From: Setophaga petechia
Taxonomy: Eukaryota; Chordata; Aves; Passeriformes; Parulidae
NCBI GenBank assembly: GCA_024362935.1
Contig: JANCRA010000061.1
Coordinates: forward strand, 3,348,001-3,412,000
Length of the DNA: 64,000 bases
Direction: 5' to 3'
The notes under the pieces are model-generated. The model made no database searches, was not told the DNA's origin, and was given only the letters and a program-made list of their open reading frames with translations. Numbering within the stretch: position 1 is the first letter of the stretch; every line of letters begins with the position of its first letter. Shown piece by piece: positions 37,408 through 49,255 of the stretch. The translations under genes were made by a program, and so were the position numbers.

Positions 37408-38451
37408 TCATGGCCTCTTGCTGGGCTGGGGAGAATCCAGAGGCCTGGAGGCCTTCCTCTTTTGGGCACATCGGGTCACTCCAGGCAGGCAGCCTCTGCC
37501 CTGGCTGGGAGCAGAGGGGCTGCAGATGCTGCCCTGGACAGAGGGACCCGCCACTACTGGCTGCTCTGGCTGCTCCGGCTGCTCCGGCTCCTTCTGGTCC
37601 CACTCTGCAGGGCTGGGCACAGGTGTGGGAATGGGAATCCCATGGTGAGTGACCTCTGAGGTACCAGCTTCTTCTTCCACACTGGTGGGAGTGCTGTCCT
37701 CGGAGCTGCTGGAGCTGAACTTGCTGGACTTGGATCTGCTGGAGCTGCTGCTCTCTGCTTGGCTGTTGTCCTCTTCCCCAGCAGTGTAGGAATGCAGAAG
37801 CCTCTGGGCCTTCTCACTGCACTGGGCTACAACAGCCTCGATGAGGCCATGGACGAGTGGAGCTGTGCACCCCTCAAGGAAGACCTGCAGCCTCTGGGCC
37901 AGGGCCTCAGCATCCAGGCCGCAGATGCAGAGGTAGCGCAGGATGCAGCTCTCTGTGGCCTCTACCAGCCACCACCGGCCCCGGTATATTCGCTCCAGCC
38001 TCTCACACAGCCAGGGCCGCACGGGCTCCAGGAGAAACTGGTTTTCTTGGAATAGTCCTGCCCACACCTCGGGCAGGAGGCCACCGACAGGCTCCAGCTC
38101 TGCAGTCCCCTGCTCAACTGGGGACAGTGTTTCCTGTGGGGATGACGGAGGGGACACCTCAGGACCATGGGGGCTGTTCTCGTCCAGGTGGTCAGGAGTC
38201 CTCCCTGCTGGGCTGGGGGCTTCTGGTGACTCTGCAGGGGAGGTGATGACCAACTGTACATAGTCCCATTCATCCTGCTCAGAAAACCTGACGGTCTCTA
38301 TTGGTGTCCTGCAGAGTGGGCACGAGGGATTTCTGTGTGTCCACCGCAGGATGCAGCCCAGGCAGAAGCGGTGGCGACAGGGCAGAGCAGAAGCCACATC
38401 TTTCCAAGAGTCCTGGCAGATGGGACAGCTGCCATCTCTCTCAGTGGCCAT
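37408..38451 (-). CDS. Topors-like RING-finger E3 ubiquitin ligase, copy C
   Basis: This encodes a predicted 347-residue protein with the same plan as A and B. The C3HC4 RING is intact (C9, C12, C25, H27, C30, C33, C44, C47) and nearly identical to that of copy A. It is followed by the DENSPHGP linker (about 90-97) and the helical block GGLLPEVWAGLF to CSEKAQRLL (about 123-219). After that come a serine/lysine tract (233-250), VEEEAGTSE (258-266), a short EPEQPEQPEQP repeat (288-298) and a basic KRK tail (331-333, ending SKRP). The frame reaches further upstream from a TTG, and an in-frame ATG lies at 38490. That ATG is only a few bases from the TATA-like element, so the MATE ATG with A at -3 and G at +4 is chosen. 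It is intronless and lies about 12 kb from copy B on the same strand. Function as a nuclear ubiquitin ligase is inferred from the family. Confidence 0.85.
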   Translation of the reverse strand: MATERDGSCPICQDSWKDVASALPCRHRFCLGCILRWTHRNPSCPLCRTPIETVRFSEQDEWDYVQLVITSPAESPEAPSPAGRTPDHLDENSPHGPEVSPPSSPQETLSPVEQGTAELEPVGGLLPEVWAGLFQENQFLLEPVRPWLCERLERIYRGRWWLVEATESCILRYLCICGLDAEALAQRLQVFLEGCTAPLVHGLIEAVVAQCSEKAQRLLHSYTAGEEDNSQAESSSSSRSKSSKFSSSSSEDSTPTSVEEEAGTSEVTHHGIPIPTPVPSPAEWDQKEPEQPEQPEQPVVAGPSVQGSICSPSAPSQGRGCLPGVTRCAQKRKASRPLDSPQPSKRP

Positions 38452-38489
38452 TTTCGTCTCAAGCCAGACTGGCCCAGTGTCTGCTGACA

Positions 38490-38560
38490 TCCAGCTATAA
38501 GCAGTGACACGTGACAATCAATGCCCTGGAGATGTCACAATCTGACACTTGATGTCACCA
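38490..38560 (-). promoter_or_regulatory. Promoter of copy C with TATA-like element and CRE-like boxes
   Basis: The minus strand has GCTTATAGC at about 38494-38502, only about 45 bp upstream of the start codon. That predicts a very short 5' leader. Upstream lie GATGTCA at 38531-38537 and TGATGTCA at 38550-38557, 20 bp apart. The layout matches copies A and B. A CACGTG E-box lies at about 38508. Confidence 0.55.
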
Positions 38561-39684
38561 TCCATGAGTCAGTGAAATCACAATGAGATGTCTACCTCTG
38601 CAGACACACAGCATCAGGAGAAAGTGAAAACACCAATTCCTATTTTTCAATTTCAATTTGCATGTTGCTCTACTTCAGCCACCAGCATCACATGTCCTTT
38701 GCCCTGTGCCTCATCCGCACTCCTGACACCTTGGCAAGGTTTCATGGGAGCTGGTGGGGTCACTCTGCAAGGGTAGATCTGTCTTTTCTTGCTGTGCTCC
38801 CAAATCCATTCACATGAATTGTGCAGGCAGCTGTAAATCAGTAGCAGCAGTCAGGCTCCCAGGAGAGTCAACTCTGCCTCCCTGGTTTGCTGAGTTTTCC
38901 CTCAGCTCATGGGAAGTGACAAAGTGAGTGACAACTGGAAGCCCAGCTTGAGGACAAGGGAGTGTTTTAAGCAACAGGAGAGTTTTTCTACCTCTCCATT
39001 ACTATCTTTGACATATTTTCTTAGAAGAAAGGTCTGGACACATCACAGCAGTCTGAATAACCCCACCCTGCTCAGGCCTAAATACCAGATTTCTACCAGT
39101 GATGGCCAACTGGGTCCTTCCTGAGGTCAGTATGAGCTGAAAATTCTAAATCAGAGCTCCTGCTGCTTTGGAATGAGCCTGTTATCTCAGTTTCTGCAGC
39201 TTTGGTGTGGTCAGTCTCAACATCACCTCTACTCCCTCTCTGCACTGACCCCACTCAGTGCCAAGGGCAGCACTGAAAGTGTCACCTGGCTCATCCTGGA
39301 TCATTCTCATTCCTAAAGGCAGTAACTTTTAAGGATCCCTGGAGGACTCTGGCTCTTTAGGGGAGAAAAAAATTTTAAAATACCCAACCATTTGTCTCCT
39401 TGTCAGGGAATTGTCTGAGCACCCTTGGAGATGAGAATCTTGACTGCCATACCCTGGGTTGTCCTGTCCAACCACCTGTTGTTTACAAGCAGGATGGGAT
39501 TCATTTGTCTGGGGAAATTTGCCTTTCCAGTAAGATATTTTTTTAGTGAGTCCTGTAACCCTTGATTCTTCTACTTCTGTCTGTCAGATTTACATCTACA
39601 TCAGGTGAGGCTACTCCTTTTCAGCTTTCCTTCCCTACATGATTCTTCACAAATCTGAAAATTCAGTTTGTAGAGAATTTTGAA
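38561..39684. other. Duplicated 5' flank of copy C, then unannotated DNA
   Basis: The blocks at about 38640-38735 and 38906-38975 match the flank of copy A. They mark the extent of the duplicated unit. Beyond about 39000 no gene or repeat was recognised. Confidence 0.55.
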
Positions 39685-39885
39685 CCATAGAATAATAGGA
39701 ATAGAATCAGATTGCCAAAGACTTCTAAGACCATCAAGTCCAAGCACTAACCCAACAGTGCCAAGCCCATCACCCAAATACATTCCCAAGTGCCACACTT
39801 ACGTGTTGTTAAATCCTTTCATGGATGGTGACTCCATCAGTGTCCTGGGCAGCCTGTGACAGGCTGTGAAGAAATTTTCCTGCTT
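39685..39885 (-). mobile_element. CR1 LINE 3' fragment, antisense to the plus strand
   Basis: The plus strand reads ACCATCAAGTCCAAGCACTA, then CCCAAGTGCCACACTTACG and GATGGTGACTCCATCAGTGT followed by CCTGGGCAGCCTGTGACAGG. This is the reverse complement of a CR1 3' end, starting with a decayed ATAGAATAATAGGAATAGA tail. Confidence 0.85.
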
Positions 39886-42800
39886 TTTTGCCCTGGTGTT
39901 GGGAGGACATAATAGCACCGAGTGTCAAGGAAGGAAGTTTCTCAATGAGGACAGGAATTAAAATACCACTTGCATTTCAGAATATAATCATAATCCTTCA
40001 AAATCACTGGAAAAGAACAATTTTAGAGAAAGTATGTGACATGTGTCAGTCAAAACACTGTTGCAGAGCTCCTGTTACAGGCTGTTGTTTACAAGACACT
40101 GCAGCAGAGCCCATGACAAGATGTCTGAAGCATTATGTTAAAATGAAGTTTTTCCATGCCAGAATTTGTTTCTGGAAAACACCTTATTGCAGATTGTGAT
40201 ACTCACATGTAAGAGCAATAGAAACCCCAAATCTATCCTTAGTTAAACTGTAAAACCTCAAGACCTGAAGGTTAAGCCCATGGGCAGCCAAGAGCCCTAC
40301 ACTCGCTGCAGTCAGCAGGAGAAGGAAACAGTTGTGAGTGAAACAGTTAGGACTTCTGAACAGTTTCTGGTAAAATTTTAACAAAAAATTTCACTACAAG
40401 TAGCGGTACTTCAGGAGTACTTGGGGATAAACCTGTCATTTATTCTCCTTTTGGGGATCTTTGGATTAAATACTTAACTGTGCTTGTTTGGGGAAGAGAA
40501 GGATTTTCCTAAAGTGCATATGAGTACAGAAGTATGTGAGGAATTTTCTCTCTTAATCCCATTATATGTGCCCATACTCACTGATCTAAAATAAAATGAA
40601 ACTTTCATTCTTTATTGCCACGTGTCACTTAGGTTTCAATGTTTTGTGGTGTTTATGGTAAGCATGCTGCTGCTTTTGTGGGAGCTCAGGGGAAATTGGA
40701 TGCTTTTTAGAGTGCCTGAGACTGTTACCAGCCTTGGAGCAGCATGACACTGAATATTTCGCTGTAAATGATTACTGGTAGTGTCTGCAACTCATATTGT
40801 ACCTGCTGGCAGCAGGCAAGCCTAAGAAAATGAAGTGGGAACAGATGCAGAAATCTCCTCCTGTGGTGGTGAGAGTCACCCCCTTGGCCTGGTTACAGGG
40901 GATAAGTAGATTTTACTATCTCAAAAAGCCTTCACCTTGCATGAGATCACTCTTATCATTAAAGGATTAATGTTCATCTGTAAGCAAGAAAACACATCTG
41001 CTGTGCTGGTAAAAGAAAAAGGTAGCTATGAAATGAAAACACATGCTGCTTAAAACACTTTCCAGCTCCCCTTATTAAATGTCCTACACATCCTATGCAA
41101 TGACTTTTACAGTAGAGAGAGTGTCAACCCCCTGGCGGCACATCTGCTCTTTTTCCCACTAGTGGTGATGAGAGCTGGCCAAAATATCCTTATTTTACAT
41201 TTTTTCCCTCTTTTCAATTTTATTCTTTTATTAGAGCCAAGCTGAGCATAGCATGCGGAAAGAAATTAATGCAAAATTCAGACTAATCTGCTTGAGAACA
41301 GAGTAAAATTGAGTTGGATTCTTTTCCACATCTGAGGTTTTTAGACATAGGAGTTTTGGTTCCTACAAAACAAAGCATTGTTTAGCCCAGAGTCATACAT
41401 TGCCAGCAGAGAGCATCAACAAAATGCTTCTGGAAAGGTAAAAAACCCGCTTGTAATAGAAAACTGCTGCATGACTTGGGCTTGAGTTTTGCTCTAGGTC
41501 ATACCAGATCTTCCTGTGGGGTGCCCTCACCCCTCCTCTGACTCTGATAATATTTGGTGGAATACATTTTAAGCTGGTGATGATACACTGACCAAGCCCT
41601 CTGAACAGTTCTGAGCGGTGGCATCTGATTTCCATGCTGGATTTCCATAGGAGAGCTGGTTTGCAGTCCTTTCTTATCACAGCAGCAGATGGTTGGTCCA
41701 GCAGTCCTCTGGGGGAAATCTGACTGTCTCCGCAACCATCTACAATCTTGGGAAAGTAAATTATCATGGCAGCAAGCTACTAAGGCTTGGTAGCCAGGAA
41801 AAATACATGGGTGTGCAAAAAAATGGTGTGGTAGTACCCAGATGAACCAGAATTTTGATAGTCAAGATGGTGATTGGTTTGGGATTATGATGACTTTCTT
41901 CCCTGTGAATAAACCACTTCTGTTGCTGTTAAGTAAAACTGCTAAAGACATATGAGCTAGAGACATAAAGCAAGATTAAAGAAACACAGATTGTGTGATA
42001 AAAGACTCTTAAGAACTGCAATAGCTGATTACAGCAAAAATATGCTTTTGGAGTCTGAATGAGTATAATTTCTGCATGATCAAATTCTGTAACTGGTCAC
42101 ATAACTGCTCAAATTGCTCTTCTTCCTTCTGGAAGTTGGTTCTTTTAAAGCCACTTATGGTCCAACTTTCTCTGTGTTCTGTGTAATATCACGTCAGTCT
42201 TATTTGGAGTTGAAATCAATGCAAATCAAAATTGTTACATTTGTTTTCATTTCTTAAAAAAAAACCCCAAAACCTTTTTCAGTCTAATTATTTAGGAAGA
42301 ACAAACTCAAATTCATATACTTCAGGACATATTTTTTTACATACTGAAGAAAAATGTTCCTACAATGTCGCTTTAGGTTTTAGCATAATTTGCTAAGCTA
42401 TTTTTTTGTCTTTGTTTGCAAGGCAAACATACAATTTCCTTTTGGTTATAGGTGGTCTTGGGAATATATTACCTTGAACTAATAAGATATTGCATTGAAC
42501 TGTAGCATGACCTGTGATTGTTTTAATTTCTCTAGTTAAATGATTACTTAGAGGACTGATTCTCATTGTCAGTGTATTTGACAACTATCCGATCAAGACA
42601 TAAGTAAATATTGCTTTCCCTAAAACTGATTCTGGCAATGTGATATTCCTCAAAGCTGAGGGAAGAGTTTAATGCTTATGGTTGACATTTATTCACACAA
42701 ATGCACTGATCTACCTTGTAAACAAGGAAGGGTATTTGAGCCATTTCACAGGCTGAATCGCAATGCCAGTCAGACTGAGATGCTTAGGAAAATGTGTCTG

Positions 42801-45328
42801 TCACTTATGTGTGTCAGTCTCATTATGCTCTGAGGGGCCATTCTAGCATCTGTTCTGCAATGCAACCATAACTCAGGTCTACTGGCAACTGAACAAGAAT
42901 ATCAGAATAGCACTGAAGCCAGAGGAATTAAACGTGTGTTTTATTTCATGCAGTGTACAGTGATCCCATAGAGTTAATTCAGCTCCTCAGTGCATGAATC
43001 TGTAGAAGTTTGGCGCTTGTCTTCAGGATTTAAGGACTACTTGGGTGTCAGCTGTTGGGGTGTGGGAGGCAGGATCCCAACTCTTTGGCATTCTGACCTG
43101 TGGGAGGTGTTCTCCACCACATTCCCAAGCCAAAACTTGTACTCCTGGGTAACAATGCTGCACGAAAGTCTGCTTACCAAACTGCTCAGGACATGAAGAC
43201 AAGTATCCCGTTGTTGGACGAAGGATTCTCTTTGGGGGATGTTTCTCAAAATGCACAGTCATAAGCTACTGGCTTTCTATTTGTCAGGGGCTCTACCATG
43301 GAGTGCTGGAGTCTCTCCGACGGAGTGCTGCTGCATTTGCTGAGGATGGAGAAGAATAATGCTTGGATCTACAGTTACAGAGTTAGTTTCTCTAAATTCA
43401 GTGCCTGATCTCTCTGCTGAGATTCAGCAAATAAAACACTCCCTGAAATATTCTCTCTAAGCAGGGTATTCAGTGACAACAAAAAACAAAGCATAATTGC
43501 TGGGCTGAAGGCTCAACATTCCTGCCAGTATAAGGGAGAATCAGTGGGGTTCAGTGACCAAAAGAGCAGGGCTGATATACCCTCATTGCAGGACCTCTCA
43601 TTCCTGCATTGCCAGGAACAGAAATTGGTCACAGAGGAGCCAGTTTTGTCCTGTCACCTTCATGTACAGCACATATGAGTAGGAGTATGAGGACACAGTC
43701 CATAAAACCAGAAAAAGTTAAAACAAGCAAAATAGAATGTCACTGGCAAATACTATTAACTGCAAACAACAAACAAATAAACAAAACCTGATGTAATTTA
43801 AGTGGTTTTAGGTTGATTTTGTATGACTTCCCTTCAGTAGGTGGTTCTTTGGTGGGAATGTATTGATTTCCCTGGAGGATAGACTAGGATGTATCTTTGG
43901 TGATTTGTATCTTCAGTCCCAGCACAGCCATGGTTAAGATGTGATCTTGGGACATTGAGAGTATGAGGATTTTGTACTCTACCACAACTAACACATTTGA
44001 CTTTCAAGAAATCATTAGTTGTCTTGGGCACCACTTACCCAGGGATAAACTATCTGCATCTCATTAATACTCTTAGCATAAATGTATTAATTACAGGATA
44101 TGCTCAGATACATGACAGAAATATCTGGCACATGTAAACATCACTCCTTTGCAGGACTCAGTTCCTCCTTCCATAGCTTGGCTTTATGCCAGTGATGATC
44201 ACTACAGAAACACCTGTTTTTATGACCTATTCACTGTGGGCATATCAGATAATAATGCAAAAATTAAAACAGGACTTCAGCTTTCCTGTATCATTCTGCA
44301 GTCTCCCATTTATGTCTTCATTAAAGAAGAGTGTAGCAGGTAAGTGAACCAGAAATGCCACAAGGAGATGACATACACAATTAAAATAGTTCCTCTTCTT
44401 CCTTGCATCCTGGCAAAAGACACATGAATTTAAGGCAGAAGTGATTTTTCAAGGTTTCTAACTTGACACGTGCCTTGCAGTAAAATTTTTGTGATGAAAA
44501 ACACAGGATGATGTGATGTAAAGTGAAGCAGCAGTGGAAGTGGATGCTTAAACAGGTCTGTCCAGACAGGAATAATTTCAGTCTAAATATTTACACTGTG
44601 TTTTGTGCTGTCTCCAGCTTTCCTTCAGTCATAAATTACAAAAATTACCAATGAGGGGTATTTAGTGGAATTACGCAACACTTTAGTCACTCATCTCTTG
44701 ATCCCAAATTAACCAAGGACCAGGATGATTCTGGCAAATTTTGGGTGTCATGTACATATTGCTGTGCCTTGATCCGTTTTTGGATAGTTGTATCCCAAAA
44801 TCACAACTTTTCTGTTTAGAGAAAATATTAAGCATATGTAACAAAGCTGAAATCATCATTGGCAATTCATTGCAACACATCACTCCTGCCTTTTTTCCAA
44901 GGCCCCTTTGCTAAGGTGAAGCCACGAATGGTAAGATAGAAACAGCTATTTCTTCTTGGCAAAGGAGAATTTTTTTCTGCCCACTCTTCCTCCTGACCCC
45001 CCACTAATAGTGCAGAAGCTTCACTGCTTGGTAGGCATTAATAAAATGCCTCAACGTGGCTCGAGTTGCACATTCCTCCCTCTGTGTATAGTACAACTCC
45101 ATCACATACCTCCCATTCTTCCATGGATAACAGGACTTGGGGGAAATCTTTTCTTTTAGGATCACTTAGGTCACGATTAAGAGAACTCTTTCAGGGTCTT
45201 TAAAACACTACCCAGCTTGTTAGTCATGTTTTTGTGCCTCGGTGTCTAGGCTTAGCTCTGAAAAATCCGAGAGTTTTGTTCAATACACCTTTGCTTTATG
45301 CCTTGTTTTCCCATGCTGAATTCCTGAT
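39886..45328. other. Non-coding DNA, no gene recognised
   Basis: Contains only short open frames, the longest being 124 codons on the minus strand at 41393-41767, which shows no recognisable domain. No repeat family or RNA gene seen. Confidence 0.5.
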
Positions 45329-45376
45329 GAATTATGGAGCTCAGGGAGCAGAGAATTATGGAGCTCAGGGAGCAGA
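45329..45376. repeat. Exact 24-bp tandem duplication
   Basis: A 24-bp unit starting GAATTATGGAGCTC and ending GGGAGCAGA occurs twice head to tail without a mismatch. It is a recent local duplication with no visible function. Confidence 0.9.
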
Positions 45377-46447
45377 GAAGTAGGGGATAATTTGGTGTAG
45401 CTTGGCAAGCCATGTTTCAGCTCCACTATTTCAGTGACTGGGAATCTCAGAGCTACACTTAGTTTTACCTGGTGAATTTTTCTAGCAGAGATATTTTTCT
45501 GTGATGCTGAAGTGTTTCTTGAAGAGTAAAGCCTTTTCCTAGGCACTCATAATACATCAGGGCCAAGAGAAAAAATATGCTGTCTTCACATAAGGGAATT
45601 GGTCAGGGTTTGCAACTCCTGATACCCACAATATGTTTGACTGGTTTCGGATTTTGGATACTTAACTGCAATGACAAGTAATGACTGCAGTTATGAGGAA
45701 TTCAAATTATTCAAGATCTCCCCAGGGTGACAATTAACCAGAATGACATTAGCAGTGGACTGTGCAAATTTGGGTAAAGGAAATTAGATTAAAAAAACCT
45801 GAAGAATTAGCACAGTGATGGTGCTGTCAAAGGTTTGATTGTCAAGTTTTATATCTTCTGATTGGAAATTCCATGTGTAGATCTTGGGGGAATTGAGACC
45901 AGCAAGGTTGAGTGCTGTTCACACAAAAGGTCTATCCAAAAATTTTGCAATTTGTACGGACTTGGAGAATGATCTCACTCCATGGTGGTGTGCAGTAGGT
46001 TCTGTGAGCAAATAACATGCCTCATACAGATGGAGACCTGCTGCACACAAGATAATTCATTCTTTTGTCCTCAATGACATCCTTTAATAACCTAAACTTT
46101 GGATACTTTATTGTATGTCCCAGATCTGCTGGTGGAACATTAAGATATTCTGAATAAAAGACATGAAATGGCCTGCTGTTAAAAGAAAAGGGCCTTCTTG
46201 CTCCTGACCAAACATTAGTTACTTTTAGGAATGTTTTTATTTATTATTCAAACGATATAAACATTGCTTTTACATTGTATTTTTCTTTTCCTAAAACACC
46301 TCACAGTATTCAATCACATCAAAATATAGTAATGATACCTGCTGCTCTTTTTTCCCTTCCTATTTAATCAGATCTTCAACAATAATGTGCTAACTGTAGA
46401 ATTCCAGAGTAAGAGAATGTTTTAGTCCTTGACAAGTGCCTGCATTT
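45377..46447. other. Non-coding DNA, no gene recognised
   Basis: Nothing recognisable beyond short chance open frames. Confidence 0.5.
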
Positions 46448-46528
46448 TCAAGATGCATAAGAGGAATTCACAGGATCTCAAGATGCATAAGAGGAATTTC
46501 AAGATGCATAAGAGGAATTCACAGGATC
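46448..46528. repeat. Three-copy tandem repeat of 30, 21 and 30 bp
   Basis: The unit TCAAGATGCATAAGAGGAAT is present three times in a row. The first and third copies continue for nine more shared bases (ending ACAGGATC), which the middle copy lacks. The pattern suggests duplication followed by a small deletion. It is too short for a functional call. Confidence 0.9.
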
Positions 46529-49139
46529 TCCTCAGATTCTGCTGAAGAAAAGGACAAAATCCCAAAATGCCATAGGTAGCACATAAGCACAGTTTCAATG
46601 ATTGCTAGAATGTTTAAAATATTTCTGAGTTTAAGTGAAATTTGGAAGTTATTTCTGTTGGAAAGTTATTTTCTGTTTAAAAACTGCAAATAAGAGATGA
46701 GAAGAAACTTTTAAATATTATGAAAGACAAACATAGTCACTTCAAAAGAATATTCAGTAAGAAAGCTTGACTGCATAAAAATTAAACTGCTATGTCCACT
46801 GACATAAAAATAATATCCTAGACAGCTTCTGCTCCCCTACAAGATCTTAAATTTTCTTCATTAAATGTGAAATTTTAAACTAGAAAATTATCAGAAGCTA
46901 CTGCCTGCTTCTGAGTGTAGTTTGCTGATCTATAATTGCAGCAGTGATTGCAAAAGGGGCTGTAGAAACTGATGCTGTTCTGATTAAATGCAAAGTTTAC
47001 ATATTTCAAGGCATTAAGCTTTAAATTAAATCTTTCAAACAGAGAAACAAGCAGTAATGAACTTGGAGATTATCTCCCTCAGTCTATTGTGAGTTCCACT
47101 TAGATAAACAGATGAGAAATGTTTAGAGTAAAACACTTCAATATGGCAAATTTGAAAGCTTTTTGAGAATTCATGCTTGTGTATAAGCGTACATGCTCGA
47201 ATTTCTTTTTTTTTCCTTATTTTTTGGACTTTTTCAGATCTCAAGGGGAGCTTGAGTGCTTTTGAAATGTAGATGGCTCAGTTTTAATCCTGGTGTTGAG
47301 CACAGTGTGGAACTGATCTCAAAGTGCAGCCAGGGGAGGTCACAGGTTTGTCCCTGTCCCAAGGTGACCAAAGCCACTCCCACAGGGTGATGCAGGTTGA
47401 TACAAATGAATCCCTAAATGTCCAAAGAAGTGCAGCATTTCACATGTCTCTGTAACCCTTATAATTTCTGAATTTTTACAGAACTTTACAGTTTGAGGGT
47501 TTATAACTTTCTGGATCCTGGAGCTGTACACTTCCAAAATCTGTTTCTTAAACAATTCCTCTTTCTGCATCCACAAGTGCCAGAAGGAAGTAATTCTCTG
47601 GAACACCAGAAAAAGACAGAATTACATGTATTGCGTGGTATTTGACTGGAAATCCTAAATGGGGTAGGGGCAAGTTGAAATATTGAGTAACTTGATGCTG
47701 CTGGAGTAAGTTTTCCATGGCATTAGGTTGCTTGTAACACCTGTAACTACATGAGATTAGTTTCACCAGTGCAGGCTTCATCATTTCTGCAAGAGTCCTA
47801 CACAAGAGAATACAAATTAATTCTATATTCTACATTTCCTTTACATTGTACACTCTGAGAGTAAAGCAAAAAGAAGTGCACTTAAGCACCATTTTTGAAA
47901 GACCACCAGGAGATTAAATTTATTAAATTTATTTTTATTTGAAACTTATTTGATGAAACCACTTTGGGAATATGAATGCCAGGGAGATTGGCCATTGCAA
48001 AAAGCCAGTTACTGCATTTATTGTCAAATTCAAAATTGTTAGGCACTACTCTAGCAAACTAAATGGCAGGATTTGCAGTGCCCAGTTGGACATGTGCTGT
48101 AGCATCAGTTGTTTTATTTTGAATAAAGAGCCCCTTAGAGGCATCAGTGAAAAGTGATGAAAGGGGCAGCTCCTTCAGCTGGCTCTTCCCTGGAGCCTCA
48201 GCTGTTGACACCTGTGCTGCAGATCCCTGTTTGAACTGGGACTGCAGCCTTTTGAAGTCTCCATAAAGACACAGGGCCACCCAAACAGGCAGGTGTTCCA
48301 GGACCTCTGTTCTGCAGAGGAGTTCCAGAGTTGCCTCTCACCACCCTGCCAGATTCTGAGCTGCTGAAAAGACGGAGCAGTGCTGGAGAAACTCTGATAT
48401 TGCTGGCCAGTAACCAGAAGAAGGAGCAAAGTGTTATGGTTTTGCCTTGGGCAGGGTTTCACAAATACCTCTTTGTGTGTTTTTCCTCCAAATGCTAAGC
48501 ACTCTAAAGTCTCTGGGAATGTTGCCTGTCAGGACAGGAGCCAGGCAGAAAACTGAAGAGGAGCTGTCTGAAGCTCATCTCTTCTGTTAGAAAGGGAATT
48601 ATTATTTTGGGATAGGTTGAACATCAGCCTGGACAGGTTTTTATTAGGGCATGGACCCACCACTTAGTGGTGAAGCAGCTGCTTTTCCATGGATAAAAGA
48701 GAGGAATTAAAAGCTCTCCCTTGACTTTGTGTCACGCAGCCAGAAAGACCTGCCTGGCCTTTGTACATTGGGAATTGGGCAGAAGTCTGAGGATAATGTG
48801 TTTTGCTGTAGGTCACTAAGATATTTTGATTTATGAGACATGGCTTAGCAGAGCTCGCTGCATTTACAGGCCTGGGAAGTTCCTGAATGTTATTAAAAGA
48901 GATCTGCAGTATCACTGAGTTAAAGATCTCATGCACGACATCTGCCAGGCCAGAAAGGCAAATAAATGTGTGCAAGACAGAGATAACTAGGAAGATGTGC
49001 AGAAGGGCATGATTGCCTTTTTTCATGCACCTTCAGACTGCCATAAAAAAAGGCAAGTCCTTACTATTGTTATGGCAGTTTCTGGAGTCCTGGAACAGGG
49101 TGAGAATTTGGAGTTAGCTTGCAGAGGTAACCTTTGTGC
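46529..49139. other. Non-coding DNA, no gene recognised
   Basis: Short open frames only. GC rises modestly around 48150-48500 without a recognisable gene or repeat. Confidence 0.5.
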
Positions 49140-49169
49140 ACCCGCATCAATTGTTGGCGTGGAGGTGGG

Positions 49170-49255
49170 GAGATGAGGGGACTGAAAAAAGTGGTGACAA
49201 TGACTCACTCAAGATCATGGGGAAAGTCAGTAGCACAACTCTCCCCACCACTAAC
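49170..49255. mobile_element. Possible MIR-like SINE fragment
   Basis: The order GAGATGAGGGGACTGAAAAA, TGACTCACTCAAGATCATG, AAGTCAGTAGCACAACTC resembles the core region of the ancient MIR SINE. A 37-bp stretch (49209-49245) is identical, in inverted orientation, to 54367-54403. Assignment to MIR is from pattern memory only. Confidence 0.35.

Noticed and set aside
38452..38517. N-terminal extension of copy C with an in-frame ATG at 38490
   Set aside because: The ATG lies within a few bases of the TATA-like element, so it is unlikely to be in the transcript; B does not share it.
41393..41767. 124-codon minus-strand open frame
   Set aside because: No domain, no CpG retention, and an overlapping alternative frame; not distinguishable from chance.
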